A stretch of DNA of 64,000 nucleotides from Profftia sp020342455 (GTDB taxonomy: Bacteria > Pseudomonadota > Gammaproteobacteria > Enterobacterales > Enterobacteriaceae): positions 1,054,001 to 1,118,000 of the forward strand of contig NZ_CP080506.1 of assembly GCF_020342455.1 (NCBI RefSeq). Direction: 5' to 3'. Made by a program: the position numbers and the translations under genes. Positions 1 through 10,107 of the stretch are shown in pieces; the first letter of the stretch is position 1; every line of letters starts with the position of its first letter. Under the pieces are notes generated by a model. That model did not search any database, was not told the DNA's origin, and saw nothing but the letters and a program-made list of their open reading frames with translations.

Positions 1-33
1 TTAATTTAAACCGATTATTATACTGCATGATTT

Positions 34-657
34 TTAGCTGGACAATAATTCTTTTATTAAAGCATTATGTCGTATAACCTGACTATCTAAACGTAAACGT
101 TTTGCACAAATAATTGTTTTAAGTTCTAATAGGGCTATATTAAAATTATCATTCACAATAAGATAATCATACTTAACATAATGTTTTATTTCGGAAACAG
201 CTTTCACCATTCGTTTTGCAATGATATCATCACTATCTTGACCACGCATACGCAGACGAGAATCTAATATATTTTTTGACGGTGGTAAAATAAAAATACT
301 GCATACCTGTAAATTTTGTTGACGAATCTGTTCTGCTCCCTGCCAATCAATGTCAAGAAAAAGATCTATTCCTGCTACTAAAATATCTTGAACAACTTCA
401 CGTGATGTTCCGTAATAGTTGTCGAACACTTTTACATATTCTATAAAAGCATTTTTCTTAATCATCTGGAGAAATTTATCATGAGAAATAAAGTAATAAT
501 CTTTAGCATGTTTTTCATCTGATCTTTTAGTACGAGTAGTATAAGAAATAGAAAATCGTGCATTACACAGTAGTTTAGTTTTTAATAATGCCTTAATCAG
601 GCTAGATTTTCCTGTTCCACTAGGGGCGGAAATAATATAAAGCATTCCTAGAACCAT
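34..657 (-). CDS. gmk: Guanylate kinase
   Basis: Phosphorylates GMP to GDP with ATP in the cytoplasm, feeding GTP and dGTP synthesis. The 207-residue product has the same length as E. coli Gmk and aligns over its whole span. The P-loop APSGTGKSS lies at residues 11-19, followed by the GMP-binding region (SYTTR, then NYYGTSR) and the DIDWQGA motif near the middle. The ATG at 657 gives the same N-terminus as E. coli, so I kept it. In E. coli rpoZ and spoT follow on the same strand; here only 33 bases remain to the left, so that cannot be tested. No operon partner lies upstream: the next gene, dnaQ, is more than 1 kb away. The identification is secure. Confidence 0.97.
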   Translation of the reverse strand: MVLGMLYIISAPSGTGKSSLIKALLKTKLLCNARFSISYTTRTKRSDEKHAKDYYFISHDKFLQMIKKNAFIEYVKVFDNYYGTSREVVQDILVAGIDLFLDIDWQGAEQIRQQNLQVCSIFILPPSKNILDSRLRMRGQDSDDIIAKRMVKAVSEIKHYVKYDYLIVNDNFNIALLELKTIICAKRLRLDSQVIRHNALIKELLSS

Positions 658-1749
658 AATAAATCTAAATTAATATTAGTTATATTTTAAAAAAATTAAG
701 ATACTGTACATCTTAGATGTCTTTACTATATTTATAGTATATGATTTTATCTTTTTATAGAAATAAAATGTAATAAAAATCATTTGCTATTAGCAGTATC
801 AGTTAAAGAAAATAAAGTACTTATAATATAAAATAAATTAATATATAACATTAGGTTATACATTCTATTACTAGAATAGTATGCATAATTCGAGATAAAA
901 TCTATAATAGAAATTTCTTTAATATTTAACATCATATAATATATTAGATTAATGATTTAATTTTAACATATAAAAAATGTAGTTAAAAGTAATTATAAAA
1001 AATCATTATTATATTTCTATAATATACCAAAAATATAATTATTAAATTATTATAATACATTTTAAATAAAACTTAATAATACTCTTTATTTAATAAAATA
1101 AATTATTTAATCACGTAATAATATATTAAAATTTTATTATTTTATTGAGTAATTACAACCATTTTCTATCTGTAAAACAGAATATGAATTTATATTCATA
1201 ATAAATTTATAGGTTATGTACTATAAATTTTATATTAATTTTATCTATTTTAATAGTAAAATATTGAAAATAGATAAATTATCTAATAATAGTAATAAAT
1301 CATCGATTTTATAAGGATAATTATAAATTTATACTTATATATAAGATATTCATTTAAATATTTTTTATATTAATACATATTAATAATAATTACTATAACA
1401 GTGATTATATATATGTATTTAATTTGTATTAAGAAATTATTACTTACTATTTAGTATAAAATACTATATAATATTATTATTGATTATAACAATTAAAGAT
1501 AAAATAATTATCTATTTAATATGAACTAATTAAAACAATAATAGGATAATTTGTAAATTTACATAAAGTATGATCTGAGCTATATAACTAATAAAAAATA
1601 TATTATTGATTACTAATACTAATAATTATAAATTTTTATATCTAATATATAATACAGGTATTAATATATTTTTTTATATGTTATTGTTTAATAACAGGTA
1701 TTTTATAGTAATTATACTATAAAAATAACCTTAATATATGAAAGATATA
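658..1749. other. AT-rich gap between gmk and dnaQ
   Basis: Very AT-rich stretch of about 1.1 kb with stops in every frame. I see no gene relic, tRNA or obvious repeat here. The only structure I can support is the hairpin at 1697-1730 next to the dnaQ stop, listed separately. Confidence 0.6.
1697..1730 (-). terminator. Possible dnaQ terminator hairpin
   Basis: A 10-bp perfect stem (1701-1710 with 1715-1724, loop ATTA) plus three outer G-C pairs (GGT 1697-1699 with ACC 1728-1730, offset by small bulges). It starts about 20 bases past the dnaQ stop. There is no clear U-run on the minus strand, so termination is an inference from position and fold. Confidence 0.4.
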
Positions 1750-2478
1750 TTATTTATCTCTCCATAAGCAATAGTTGTTATGTACTAAATCAAGACAATG
1801 TTCATGCTCAGCTAATTCTTTGGTGTTAGCTCTAATAACTTTTAACTTATACGTTCTCCTGAATATTCTTTTTACTTTCCTAGCATAGGACGTCTCATTA
1901 TCTCTACTCTCTATTGAAAAAGTAAATGCAGTTTGCCCCCCAGTCATTATTAAGTAAACTTCGGCTAAAATTTGAGAGTCAAGTAATGCTCCGTGTAATA
2001 TACGCTTAGTATTATCTATTGCATACCGACTACATAAAGCATCCAAACTGTTACGCTTACCAGGGAATAAGCTACGTGCTATTTCTAGACTATCAGTAAT
2101 CTTACAGAAAATTTCTGTTTTTGGAATATTAAGATTTAACTTGCTAAATTCATAATCTATAAATCCTATATCAAATGGTGCATTATGAATTATTAATTCA
2201 GAACCACTAATAAATTTTAAAAATTTATCTGAAATCTGAGCAAAAGTAGGTTTATTTAGTAAATAATCATTACTAATTCCGTGAATACTATAAGCTTCTG
2301 GATCTATAAGACGATCTGGTTTAATATAAACATGAAAGTTACGCCCAGTTAAACGACGATTAATAATTTCTACTGCACCAATTTCAATGATTCTATGCCC
2401 TTCGTAAAGAACCCCTATTTTATTCATACCTGTTGTTTCTGTATCAAGAACAACTTGTCTGATTTTTCTAACGTTCAT
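1750..2478 (-). CDS. dnaQ: DNA polymerase III epsilon subunit (proofreading exonuclease)
   Basis: 3'-5' exonuclease subunit of the replicative polymerase core; it removes misincorporated bases next to the alpha subunit. The product has 242 residues (E. coli 243). All DEDDh catalytic residues are visible at the E. coli positions: D12 and E14 in LDTETTG, D103 in PFDIGFID, H162 and D167 in LHGALLDSQ. The C-terminal tail that contacts alpha is present, ending in CLWRDK. Only a weak Shine-Dalgarno (AGTGG) precedes the ATG. The divergent rnhA neighbour seen in E. coli is not visible. Retention of intact proofreading is notable in so AT-biased a genome. Confidence 0.97.
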   Translation of the reverse strand: MNVRKIRQVVLDTETTGMNKIGVLYEGHRIIEIGAVEIINRRLTGRNFHVYIKPDRLIDPEAYSIHGISNDYLLNKPTFAQISDKFLKFISGSELIIHNAPFDIGFIDYEFSKLNLNIPKTEIFCKITDSLEIARSLFPGKRNSLDALCSRYAIDNTKRILHGALLDSQILAEVYLIMTGGQTAFTFSIESRDNETSYARKVKRIFRRTYKLKVIRANTKELAEHEHCLDLVHNNYCLWRDK

Positions 2479-4137
2479 TATACCACTTTATATTAAACTT
2501 AAAGTTTTAATACATTCCTAATAGAGTATATAGATAAATAAATAAGTAAATATTTTTATGTAAAAATTATTTAACTTAGATTTATATAAACATATTAACA
2601 AAAAATATAACTAATCATAAATATGATCGCATAGATAAGTAAATATATTTATATTATATAATTTTATTTATTAATTATTTATACCGACAAAAAACTAAAA
2701 AATTAAGATTTATAATCTAAATAATATAACTAAAGTAATATAAAAATATGTTATATGTAACATAAATACATACTTATTTTTTTACCAATTGTATAAATAA
2801 AATTACTTTAATTTGATTATATATTATATAAAAAACAATTTAAAAAATTAATTAAGTAGAAACAAATAAAAACTTAGAATAAATTAAATAAATAATTAAA
2901 ATTTAGTAAAAAACATCTAAGAATATTTAGTATAAAAATTGTTTACTATAATATAGATAATTTATCTTTTTAAATATTATCTGTCTACTCTTTAAAAGAT
3001 AGCAATTGTTTTATACTATGCATAGTTATCTAAATGTTATAAAAAATTAACAATAACTCTCTACTTAAAAATAATTATAATTTTATATAAAAACTTAGAT
3101 TAACTAATCTAATTTATTTTGTCTCATGTAGTTATACTAGTAACTAGTATAACTACAATCATAAAGGAATTTAAGTACTCTATATTTAAAAAATTTCATT
3201 GAATATATTATGATTATTACTATAAAATATAATTAATAAATACTTGTATAGTATAAGATATAATAACTAAAATGATTAATAATGTTAAAAATTATTTTAT
3301 TAATTATCTTTACATCCAAATAATGAATCCAAATAATATATAAAATATTAACATTTATATATTTACAAGATGTAATAGTATTTAATTTAAAATATTTATT
3401 ACATTAGACATTACAGTTAGGTTAGTATGATATTAAAGATGAGGTATAATAATAGTAAATTAGACAAAATATAAAAGAAAAATTCTTATGAATATAGCTA
3501 ACAATTTAAGATTGCTTTTTATTCCTCTTTAATACCTTTATAAAATATATAACGTACTTTCTTGTTATAAAAAAGAAAAAATTCTTTACAATAAAAGATT
3601 AAAGAATCAACAACGCATTTATAAAATAATATTTTATAACATTAACCAAATTTTAAAAAGAATAATATTTTTAATAAATGCATAATACTCGATAAATAAA
3701 TATTATTATTTATGTAGAATAGTATAATTACTATGTATTATGTACTAATTTTAAAAAAATAGTATTTTCTTTATTTTATTTATTCAATAAACCCTTAAAT
3801 ACCGAAAAATAAAATAGCAGTCTAATTTATTTATTGCTAATTTAAGTTCATTTATCAAAGAACTAAAGATTTGTACCTATAATTATTAATCTATTAATCT
3901 AATATTATCCTAAGAGATTTTACAATTTTGTAGTCTGTTCTTTAATTGCATAGTCACACTAAGAATAATATTTGCTATAATATTTCTTAGTTAAGATGCT
4001 ATCTCTTTTGTTTTTAACATATAATATATTCAACCAATAAAGGTAATAGTTAGTACTACAGTAATATTCGGTATAAGCTTTTAGTAAATATTGCTGCAGT
4101 ACAAATCATAAGATTACATACTGATAGGTATAGCTTT
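2479..4137. other. AT-rich gap between dnaQ and nrdA
   Basis: About 1.65 kb without a supportable gene. rnhA (next to dnaQ) and ubiG (near nrdA) would be expected from E. coli order, but I cannot read either. One strong hairpin (3127-3157) is listed separately. The last 200 bases, leading into nrdA, are slightly less AT-rich and presumably hold its promoter, but I could not fix -35 and -10 boxes. Confidence 0.6.
3127..3157. repeat. Perfect 15-bp inverted repeat
   Basis: Arms 3127-3141 and 3143-3157 are exact reverse complements with a single-base spacer. It contains the palindrome ACTAGT twice and is less AT-rich than its surroundings. It is not next to any gene end, so it may be a relic terminator or operator. 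Confidence 0.7.
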
Positions 4138-6423
4138 ATGAATAATAATATTCTTGTAATCAAGCGTAATGGAAATAAAGAACTGATTAATATTGAAAAA
4201 ATTCATAGAGTAATTAATTGGGCAGCAGAAGGCTTAAGTAATATTTCAGTTTCTCAAGTTGAATTACGATCTCGTATTCAATTATATGATGGAATACGTA
4301 CTGCAGATATACATGAAACTATTATCAAGGCTGCTGCAGACTTAATTTCACATGAATCTCCAGATTATCAATATTTAGCAGCTCGTCTAGCGATTTGTCA
4401 CCTACGCAAAAAAGCATTTGGTCAATTTATACCGCCAAAATTATACGATCATGTAGTGAAAATGGTCACAATGGGTAAGTATGATAAACAACTGTTAGTA
4501 GATTACTCTAAAGAAGAATTTATTCACATGGATGGTCTTATAAATCATTGGCGCGATATGAGTTTTTCTTATGCAGCTGTAAAACAGTTAGAAGGTAAAT
4601 ATCTAGTGCAAAACCGCGTGTCTGGTGAAATATACGAAAGTGCACAGTTTTTATATATTTTAATTTCTGCATGCTTGTTTTCTCACTATCCACAAAAAAC
4701 GCGTTTAAATTATATAGAAAGATTCTATGAAGCAATATCAACGTTCAAAATTTCACTACCTACCCCGATTATGTCTGGTGTACGCACTCCCACCCGTCAG
4801 TTTAGTTCCTGTGTACTAATTGAGTGTGGTGATAGCTTAGATTCTATTAATGCAACTTCTAGTGCCATAGTAAAATATGTATCTCAACGCGCTGGTATTG
4901 GTATTAATGCTGGTCGTATTCGTGCATTAGGTAGTTCGATTAGAGGGGGTGAAGCTTTTCATACTGGATGTATTCCGTTCTACAAGCATTTTCAAACTGC
5001 AGTAAAATCCTGCTCTCAAGGAGGCGTGCGTGGTGGTGCAGCGACATTATTCTATCCATTATGGCACCTAGAAATCGAAAGTCTTCTAGTATTAAAGAAC
5101 AATAGAGGTGTTGAAGATAACCGTGTACGTCATATAGATTATGGAGTTCAGCTAAACCTTTTAATGTATAAGCGTTTGCTTCAGGATAGCTATATCACTT
5201 TATTTAGCCCATCTGATGTACCTGGTTTATATAATTCTTTCTTTGCTAATCAAGATCAATTTGAATATCTATATACACAGTACGAAATAGATAAAAACAT
5301 ACGCAAAAAGAAAATTAAAGCAATAGAACTATTTTCTTTAATGATGCAAGAACGCGCTTCAACTGGTCGTATATACATACAAAATGTTGACCATTGTAAT
5401 ACCCATAGTCCATTTAATCCATCTATTGCACCAGTACGCCAATCCAATCTTTGTCTAGAAATTATATTACCAACTAAACCATTACAAGAAGTTGACAATA
5501 TTAATGGCGAAATAGCGTTATGCACATTATCTGCTTTTAATTTAGGTGTAATCAATTCTTTAGAAGATTTTGAAGAATTAGCTACCCTAACAGTTTGTGC
5601 CCTTGATGCACTTTTAGATTATCAAGACTACCCAACTATTACAGCTAAATATGGTGCAATAGGTCGTCGAGCATTGGGTATAGGTGTTATTAACTATGCT
5701 TACTATCTAGCAAAAAATGGAGTGCGTTACTCTGATGGTAGTGCTAATAATCTAACACATAAAACATTTGAGGCTATTCAGTATTACTTGCTAAAAGCAT
5801 CAAATGAATTTGCTAAAGAACATGGATCTTGTGCATTATTCCATGAAACTACCTATGCGCAGGGTATTTTACCAATTGATACTTATAAGAAAGATTTAGA
5901 TGATATTTGCAATGAACCTTTACATTACAATTGGGAAGATCTGCGTAACCAAATAAAACTTCATGGGCTTCGTAACTCAACAGTATCTGCTCTTATGCCA
6001 TCCGAAACCTCATCACAAATTTCTAATGCTACTAACGGTATTGAGCCACCACGGGGTTATATTAGTATTAAAGCTTCAAAAGACGGTATTCTACGTCAAG
6101 TCGTACCTGAATATAACCGTTTAAAAAATAACTACGAATTACTATGGGATATGCCAAATAACAATGGTTATTTACAATTAATTAGTTTAATGCAAAAATT
6201 TATCGATCAATCAATTTCTGCAAATACTAATTATGACCCTGCCCGTTTCCCAGATAGAAAGATTCCTATGAAACAACTTTTAAAAGATCTATTGATGGCA
6301 TATAAACTTGGAATTAAGACACTATATTATCAAAATACACGTGATGGAGCAGAAGACTACCAAAACGATTTACCACTACATACAGAAGATGACGCATGCG
6401 AAAGTGGCACCTGCAAAATTTAA
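4138..6423 (+). CDS. nrdA: Ribonucleoside-diphosphate reductase, alpha subunit (class Ia)
   Basis: Large subunit of aerobic ribonucleotide reductase; it holds the active site and allosteric sites and reduces NDPs to dNDPs with NrdB. The product has 761 residues, the same as E. coli. Every catalytic residue is at the E. coli position: C225 (SSCVL), N437, thiyl-radical C439 and E441 (NLCLE), C462 (ALCTLSAF), the radical-transfer pair Y730-Y731, and the C-terminal redox pair C754/C759 (CESGTCKI). The N-terminal ATP-cone domain (about residues 5-95) is intact, so overall activity control by ATP/dATP should be kept. It is followed by nrdB after 190 bases. The start ATG gives the usual N-terminus, though its Shine-Dalgarno (AGG) is weak. 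Confidence 0.98.
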   Translation: MNNNILVIKRNGNKELINIEKIHRVINWAAEGLSNISVSQVELRSRIQLYDGIRTADIHETIIKAAADLISHESPDYQYLAARLAICHLRKKAFGQFIPPKLYDHVVKMVTMGKYDKQLLVDYSKEEFIHMDGLINHWRDMSFSYAAVKQLEGKYLVQNRVSGEIYESAQFLYILISACLFSHYPQKTRLNYIERFYEAISTFKISLPTPIMSGVRTPTRQFSSCVLIECGDSLDSINATSSAIVKYVSQRAGIGINAGRIRALGSSIRGGEAFHTGCIPFYKHFQTAVKSCSQGGVRGGAATLFYPLWHLEIESLLVLKNNRGVEDNRVRHIDYGVQLNLLMYKRLLQDSYITLFSPSDVPGLYNSFFANQDQFEYLYTQYEIDKNIRKKKIKAIELFSLMMQERASTGRIYIQNVDHCNTHSPFNPSIAPVRQSNLCLEIILPTKPLQEVDNINGEIALCTLSAFNLGVINSLEDFEELATLTVCALDALLDYQDYPTITAKYGAIGRRALGIGVINYAYYLAKNGVRYSDGSANNLTHKTFEAIQYYLLKASNEFAKEHGSCALFHETTYAQGILPIDTYKKDLDDICNEPLHYNWEDLRNQIKLHGLRNSTVSALMPSETSSQISNATNGIEPPRGYISIKASKDGILRQVVPEYNRLKNNYELLWDMPNNNGYLQLISLMQKFIDQSISANTNYDPARFPDRKIPMKQLLKDLLMAYKLGIKTLYYQNTRDGAEDYQNDLPLHTEDDACESGTCKI

Positions 6424-6613
6424 TAACACCAAATATAATTCTATAATCAGCATAGGATTATCAGGATATATTTAAATACATACGCAAATAATAACCCAGT
6501 GCATGCCTGCAATATTGTTATATTTTAAAAAATATAATTATTTAAACTGCGGATACTATAAGCACAGCTAATACATCTATAACTCATAATATATAAAAAC
6601 GGGGATTGCGTTT

Positions 6614-7744
6614 ATGATTTATACTATATTCTCACAAAAACATAATAATCAATTAATAGAACCTATGTTCTTTGGTCAGCCAGTTAACATATCCAGATAT
6701 GATCAACAAAAACATAAAATATTTGAGAAACTTATTGAAAAACAGCTATCATTTTTTTGGCGTCCTGAAGAAATTGATGTGTCTCAAGATCGTATTGATT
6801 ATCAGACACTATCAGAGCACGAAAAACATATTTTTATCAGCAACCTAAAATATCAAACGTTACTAGATTCTATTCAAGGTCGCAGCCCAAATGTAGCGTT
6901 ACTACCACTTAACTCTATCCCTGAATTGGAGACTTGGATTGAAACATGGTCATTTTATGAAACAATTCACTCACGTTCTTATACACATATTATTCGCAAT
7001 ATCGTGAATAATCCAGCCGCTATATTTGAAGATATCATTACCAATACAGAGATCCTTAAGCGTGCAAAAGATATTTCTAATTACTATGATGACTTGATTG
7101 AAATGAGTAGTTATTGGCATCTATTGGGAGAAGGAAGGCATTACATTAATAACAAAATTATCATAGTAAATCTACATACCTTAAAAAAACAGCTTTATTT
7201 ATGTTTAATGAGCGTGAACGCATTAGAGGCTATTAGGTTTTACGTTAGCTTTGCTTGTTCTTTTGCATTCGCAGAACGAGAACTTATGGAAGGTAATGCA
7301 AAAATTATTAAAATGATCGCACGTGATGAAGCTCTACATCTCACCGGTACCCAACATATTTTAACTTTAATGCGCTTAGGACTAGATGATCCTGAAATGG
7401 CTACAGTTGCAATAGAATGTGAGGAGCAATGCTATAATTTGTTTGTATTAGCCGCTGATCAAGAAAAAGAATGGGCGGGTTACTTATTTAATTGCGGTTC
7501 CATGATTGGCTTAAATGAAGAGATTTTATGTGAGTATATTGAATATATAACGAATATCCGTATGCAAGCAGTTGGTTTAAATTTACCATTTAAAACACGT
7601 TCTAATCCTATTCCATGGATTAATTCCTGGTTGGTATCTGATAACGTACAAGTAGCTCCACAAGAAGCCGAAGTTAGTTCTTATCTAGTTGGGCAAATTG
7701 ACTCTGAAGTAAATATTGAAGATCTTAAAGATTTTAAACTATAA
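6614..7744 (+). CDS. nrdB: Ribonucleoside-diphosphate reductase, beta subunit (class Ia)
   Basis: Small subunit carrying the diiron centre and tyrosyl radical that activates NrdA. It has 376 residues, as in E. coli. The radical tyrosine is Y123 in SRSYTH (Y122 in the usual Met-less numbering). Iron ligands are visible in LLDSIQG, ETIHSR, the FAERELMEG helix and RDEALH. The C-terminal tail that docks on NrdA (SEVNIEDLKDFKL) is conserved. A good Shine-Dalgarno (GGGGA) precedes the ATG. A strong hairpin terminator follows within about 30 bases, so yfaE, the ferredoxin gene that follows nrdB in E. coli, is absent here. Confidence 0.98.
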   Translation: MIYTIFSQKHNNQLIEPMFFGQPVNISRYDQQKHKIFEKLIEKQLSFFWRPEEIDVSQDRIDYQTLSEHEKHIFISNLKYQTLLDSIQGRSPNVALLPLNSIPELETWIETWSFYETIHSRSYTHIIRNIVNNPAAIFEDIITNTEILKRAKDISNYYDDLIEMSSYWHLLGEGRHYINNKIIIVNLHTLKKQLYLCLMSVNALEAIRFYVSFACSFAFAERELMEGNAKIIKMIARDEALHLTGTQHILTLMRLGLDDPEMATVAIECEEQCYNLFVLAADQEKEWAGYLFNCGSMIGLNEEILCEYIEYITNIRMQAVGLNLPFKTRSNPIPWINSWLVSDNVQVAPQEAEVSSYLVGQIDSEVNIEDLKDFKL

Positions 7745-7775
7745 ATAAAATAATACTAATACATTATTTATAGTA

Positions 7776-7806
7776 AAAACTGGCAGTAGAATGTGCTGCC
7801 AGTTTT
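7776..7806 (+). terminator. nrdB intrinsic terminator
   Basis: Perfect 11-bp stem (7776-7786 with 7796-7806; AAAACTGGCAG against its reverse complement) and a 9-nt loop, ending in TTTT. It starts 32 bases after the nrdB stop. The G-C pairs stand out strongly from the AT background, which supports selection. Confidence 0.85.
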
Positions 7807-8339
7807 AGAGAACTAAAAAGAACTTAAATATTGTTATAATTTTATAAAATTTACAAAATTTGTTTTTATCAATTAATTTTAATAATCAATACATCATCCT
7901 TATTTATTTAATGATTTTATTTAATATTCTTAAATAACTGTTAATTAAAAATTTAGATCAATAAAGATATTATCTAGATAATTTAATTTTATTGAATGTT
8001 TTATGTAATTTTTTAATAAAAACACTAAATAAACACTATTTATAATAATAATTTTAATATTATACTTAAATGCAATATAAATATTAGAATATATATAATA
8101 CCTTTCAAGGTATATTAAAAGTAATAATCAATAAATCTATATTATTTCTAACTTTGTAAAAGTCATACAAATATAATTATATAATGAATTTTATCTATTT
8201 AAAATAACTTTATATAACCAAGTATATGTAAAATATATACTAAAAATTAGATCAATAAATCAAGTATCTAAACCATAATATAAAAATTATAGTTTCTGTT
8301 AATCATAGAATTATATGCTATTTATATTATTTAATGTAA
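7807..8339. other. AT-rich gap between convergent nrdB and coaD
   Basis: No gene seen. There is a small hairpin at 8098-8113 (arms ATACCTT and AAGGTAT). The stretch 8070-8270 resembles part of the left repeat arm beside waaG (around 11310-11480) in three collinear blocks. This could be a third, weaker copy of that repeat, or chance similarity in AT-rich DNA. Confidence 0.4.
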
Positions 8340-8822
8340 CTAATTTAATTTTAGCATACTTAACGCATGCGCAATCTTATCAGGCACAAACTGTGATATA
8401 TCACCACCATGGATAGCAACTTCTTTAACTAAAGATGATGAAATAAATGAACATTCTTTAGATGGCATCATAAAAATACTTTCAAGTTTAGGCATTAAAG
8501 ATTGATTCATATTAGCTAACTGCATTTCATATTCAAAATCATAAGCTGCTCTTAATCCTCTTATTAAAATATGAGCATTTTTTTGTTGAGCAAAATGCGC
8601 GATCAAATTACTAAAACCTAAAACTTTAACATTAGGTAAATTATTAGTTACATCTACTGCTAAAGACACTCTTTCTTCCAGACTAAACATATTGTTTTTA
8701 CTAGGACTAGCTGCAATAGCCAAAATTACTTCTTCAAATATACTAGCTGAACGAGTTACTAAATCTAGATGACCATTAGTTATAGGATCAAAAGTACCGG
8801 GGTATATTGCTCTTTTTCCCAT
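8340..8822 (-). CDS. coaD: Phosphopantetheine adenylyltransferase
   Basis: Transfers AMP from ATP to 4'-phosphopantetheine, the penultimate step of coenzyme A synthesis. Starting at the ATG at 8822 the protein is 160 residues (E. coli 159) and begins MGKRAIYPGTFDPITNGH, matching E. coli CoaD. The nucleotidyltransferase motif TNGH is at residues 15-18 and the ATP-binding FISSSLVKE is near residue 130. A longer in-frame start at 8861 would overlap the end of waaA and add 13 residues without homology, so I rejected it. waaA lies 10 bases upstream on the same strand, the conserved waaA-coaD operon of enterobacteria. Confidence 0.96.
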   Translation of the reverse strand: MGKRAIYPGTFDPITNGHLDLVTRSASIFEEVILAIAASPSKNNMFSLEERVSLAVDVTNNLPNVKVLGFSNLIAHFAQQKNAHILIRGLRAAYDFEYEMQLANMNQSLMPKLESIFMMPSKECSFISSSLVKEVAIHGGDISQFVPDKIAHALSMLKLN

Positions 8823-8832
8823 ATTCTTAGTC

Positions 8833-10107
8833 TCATTGTATCTTTCTAATATTACACTCAAGTAAATGTAAAATTTTTTTTAATGCACCCTTATTCTGAT
8901 GGAGTACTTCGAAGGCATAGCGACCATAATTATTTCTATTTTCCTCATAAAGGAGAAGCATAGTAATTTCCTTTACTAAAGAATTAATATCTCTTACTGT
9001 AATTAAACCATGTGCTTTCTTTAATTTTGCACATATATCTTTAAAATTGATAGTACATGGACCCATCAATATAGGTATATGATGAGCAGCAGGCTCCAAT
9101 GGATTATGACCTCCTAAATTCACTAGACTGCCTCCTACAAAGGCAATATCAGAAATACCATAAAATAACATTAATTCACCAATAGTGTCTCCAATGACTA
9201 CCTGTATTTTATTAGATGGTATATTACCTGATGAACGTGTAATGTAGGAGAGACCCTCTTGTTTTATTAATTTAATTACATCAACACAACGTTCAGGATG
9301 ACGAGGAACTAAAATGAATAACAAATTAGGAAAATTATCAATTAACTTCTTATGAGCTTTAATTAAAACTTCTTCTTCACCTTTGTGTGTGCTAGCTGCA
9401 ATCCAAACTGGACATTGTAGTGCCCATTTGCGACGTAGCATAACAATTTTTTCAGCTAACTGTTTGGGTAAAGAAATATCACATTTTAAATTACCCGTAA
9501 TAGCTAACTGTGATTTTTTTAAACCTAAAGCAATAAATCGATCACCATCTTCTTTATTCTGAGCCATAATTAAAGTAATATAACTTAAGATATCTCTTAT
9601 AAAACTACCACATTTAGCATAACCCTTAGCAGAACTTACTGATAAACGAGCATTGACAATTACTATAGGAATTTTACGCTTGTGAAGTAATGTAATAAAA
9701 TTAGGCCAAATTTCTGTTTCCATAATAATTACTAACGTCGGTTTTACTCGATCTAAAAAACGGTTAATAGAACCAGGTAAATCATATGGTAAATAAAAAT
9801 TATATACCTCTTTATTCAATATAGATCGAACAAGATCAGAACCTGTCGGAGTCATAGTTGTAATAGTAATTGACAGTATTGGATAAATATCTCGTAATGC
9901 TTTTATTAGAGGTATGGCGGTAAATGTTTCTCCCACCGAAACAGAATGTAATACAATTCCACCTGAAATAATTTTATTTGAGCAAAATCCATATCTTTCT
10001 GCCCAGCGTTTTCTGTAAGCAGGTACCTTATTACCGCGTATCCATAATCTAATTAAAATAAATGGCTGGATAAGATAAAATACTATAGTGTAAACAAGCT
10101 GCAGCAT
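8833..10107 (-). CDS. waaA: Kdo transferase (3-deoxy-D-manno-octulosonic acid transferase)
   Basis: Adds two Kdo sugars from CMP-Kdo to lipid IVA at the inner membrane, the step that joins lipid A to the core. The protein has 424 residues (E. coli 425) and aligns end to end. The N-terminal membrane-anchoring segment is residues 2-22, the catalytic base is E60 in HSVSVGET, and the GT-B C-terminal half has the LVPRHPER and LEPAAH motifs. It forms an operon with coaD. In E. coli the divergent neighbour is the waaQG... cluster; here waaG is still the next gene to the right, 2.1 kb away. The Shine-Dalgarno before the ATG is weak. Confidence 0.97.
   Translation of the reverse strand: MLQLVYTIVFYLIQPFILIRLWIRGNKVPAYRKRWAERYGFCSNKIISGGIVLHSVSVGETFTAIPLIKALRDIYPILSITITTMTPTGSDLVRSILNKEVYNFYLPYDLPGSINRFLDRVKPTLVIIMETEIWPNFITLLHKRKIPIVIVNARLSVSSAKGYAKCGSFIRDILSYITLIMAQNKEDGDRFIALGLKKSQLAITGNLKCDISLPKQLAEKIVMLRRKWALQCPVWIAASTHKGEEEVLIKAHKKLIDNFPNLLFILVPRHPERCVDVIKLIKQEGLSYITRSSGNIPSNKIQVVIGDTIGELMLFYGISDIAFVGGSLVNLGGHNPLEPAAHHIPILMGPCTINFKDICAKLKKAHGLITVRDINSLVKEITMLLLYEENRNNYGRYAFEVLHQNKGALKKILHLLECNIRKIQ

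Noticed and set aside
8823..8861. N-terminal extension of coaD
   Set aside because: It overlaps the waaA end and has no counterpart in CoaD; the internal ATG at 8822 restores the family N-terminus.
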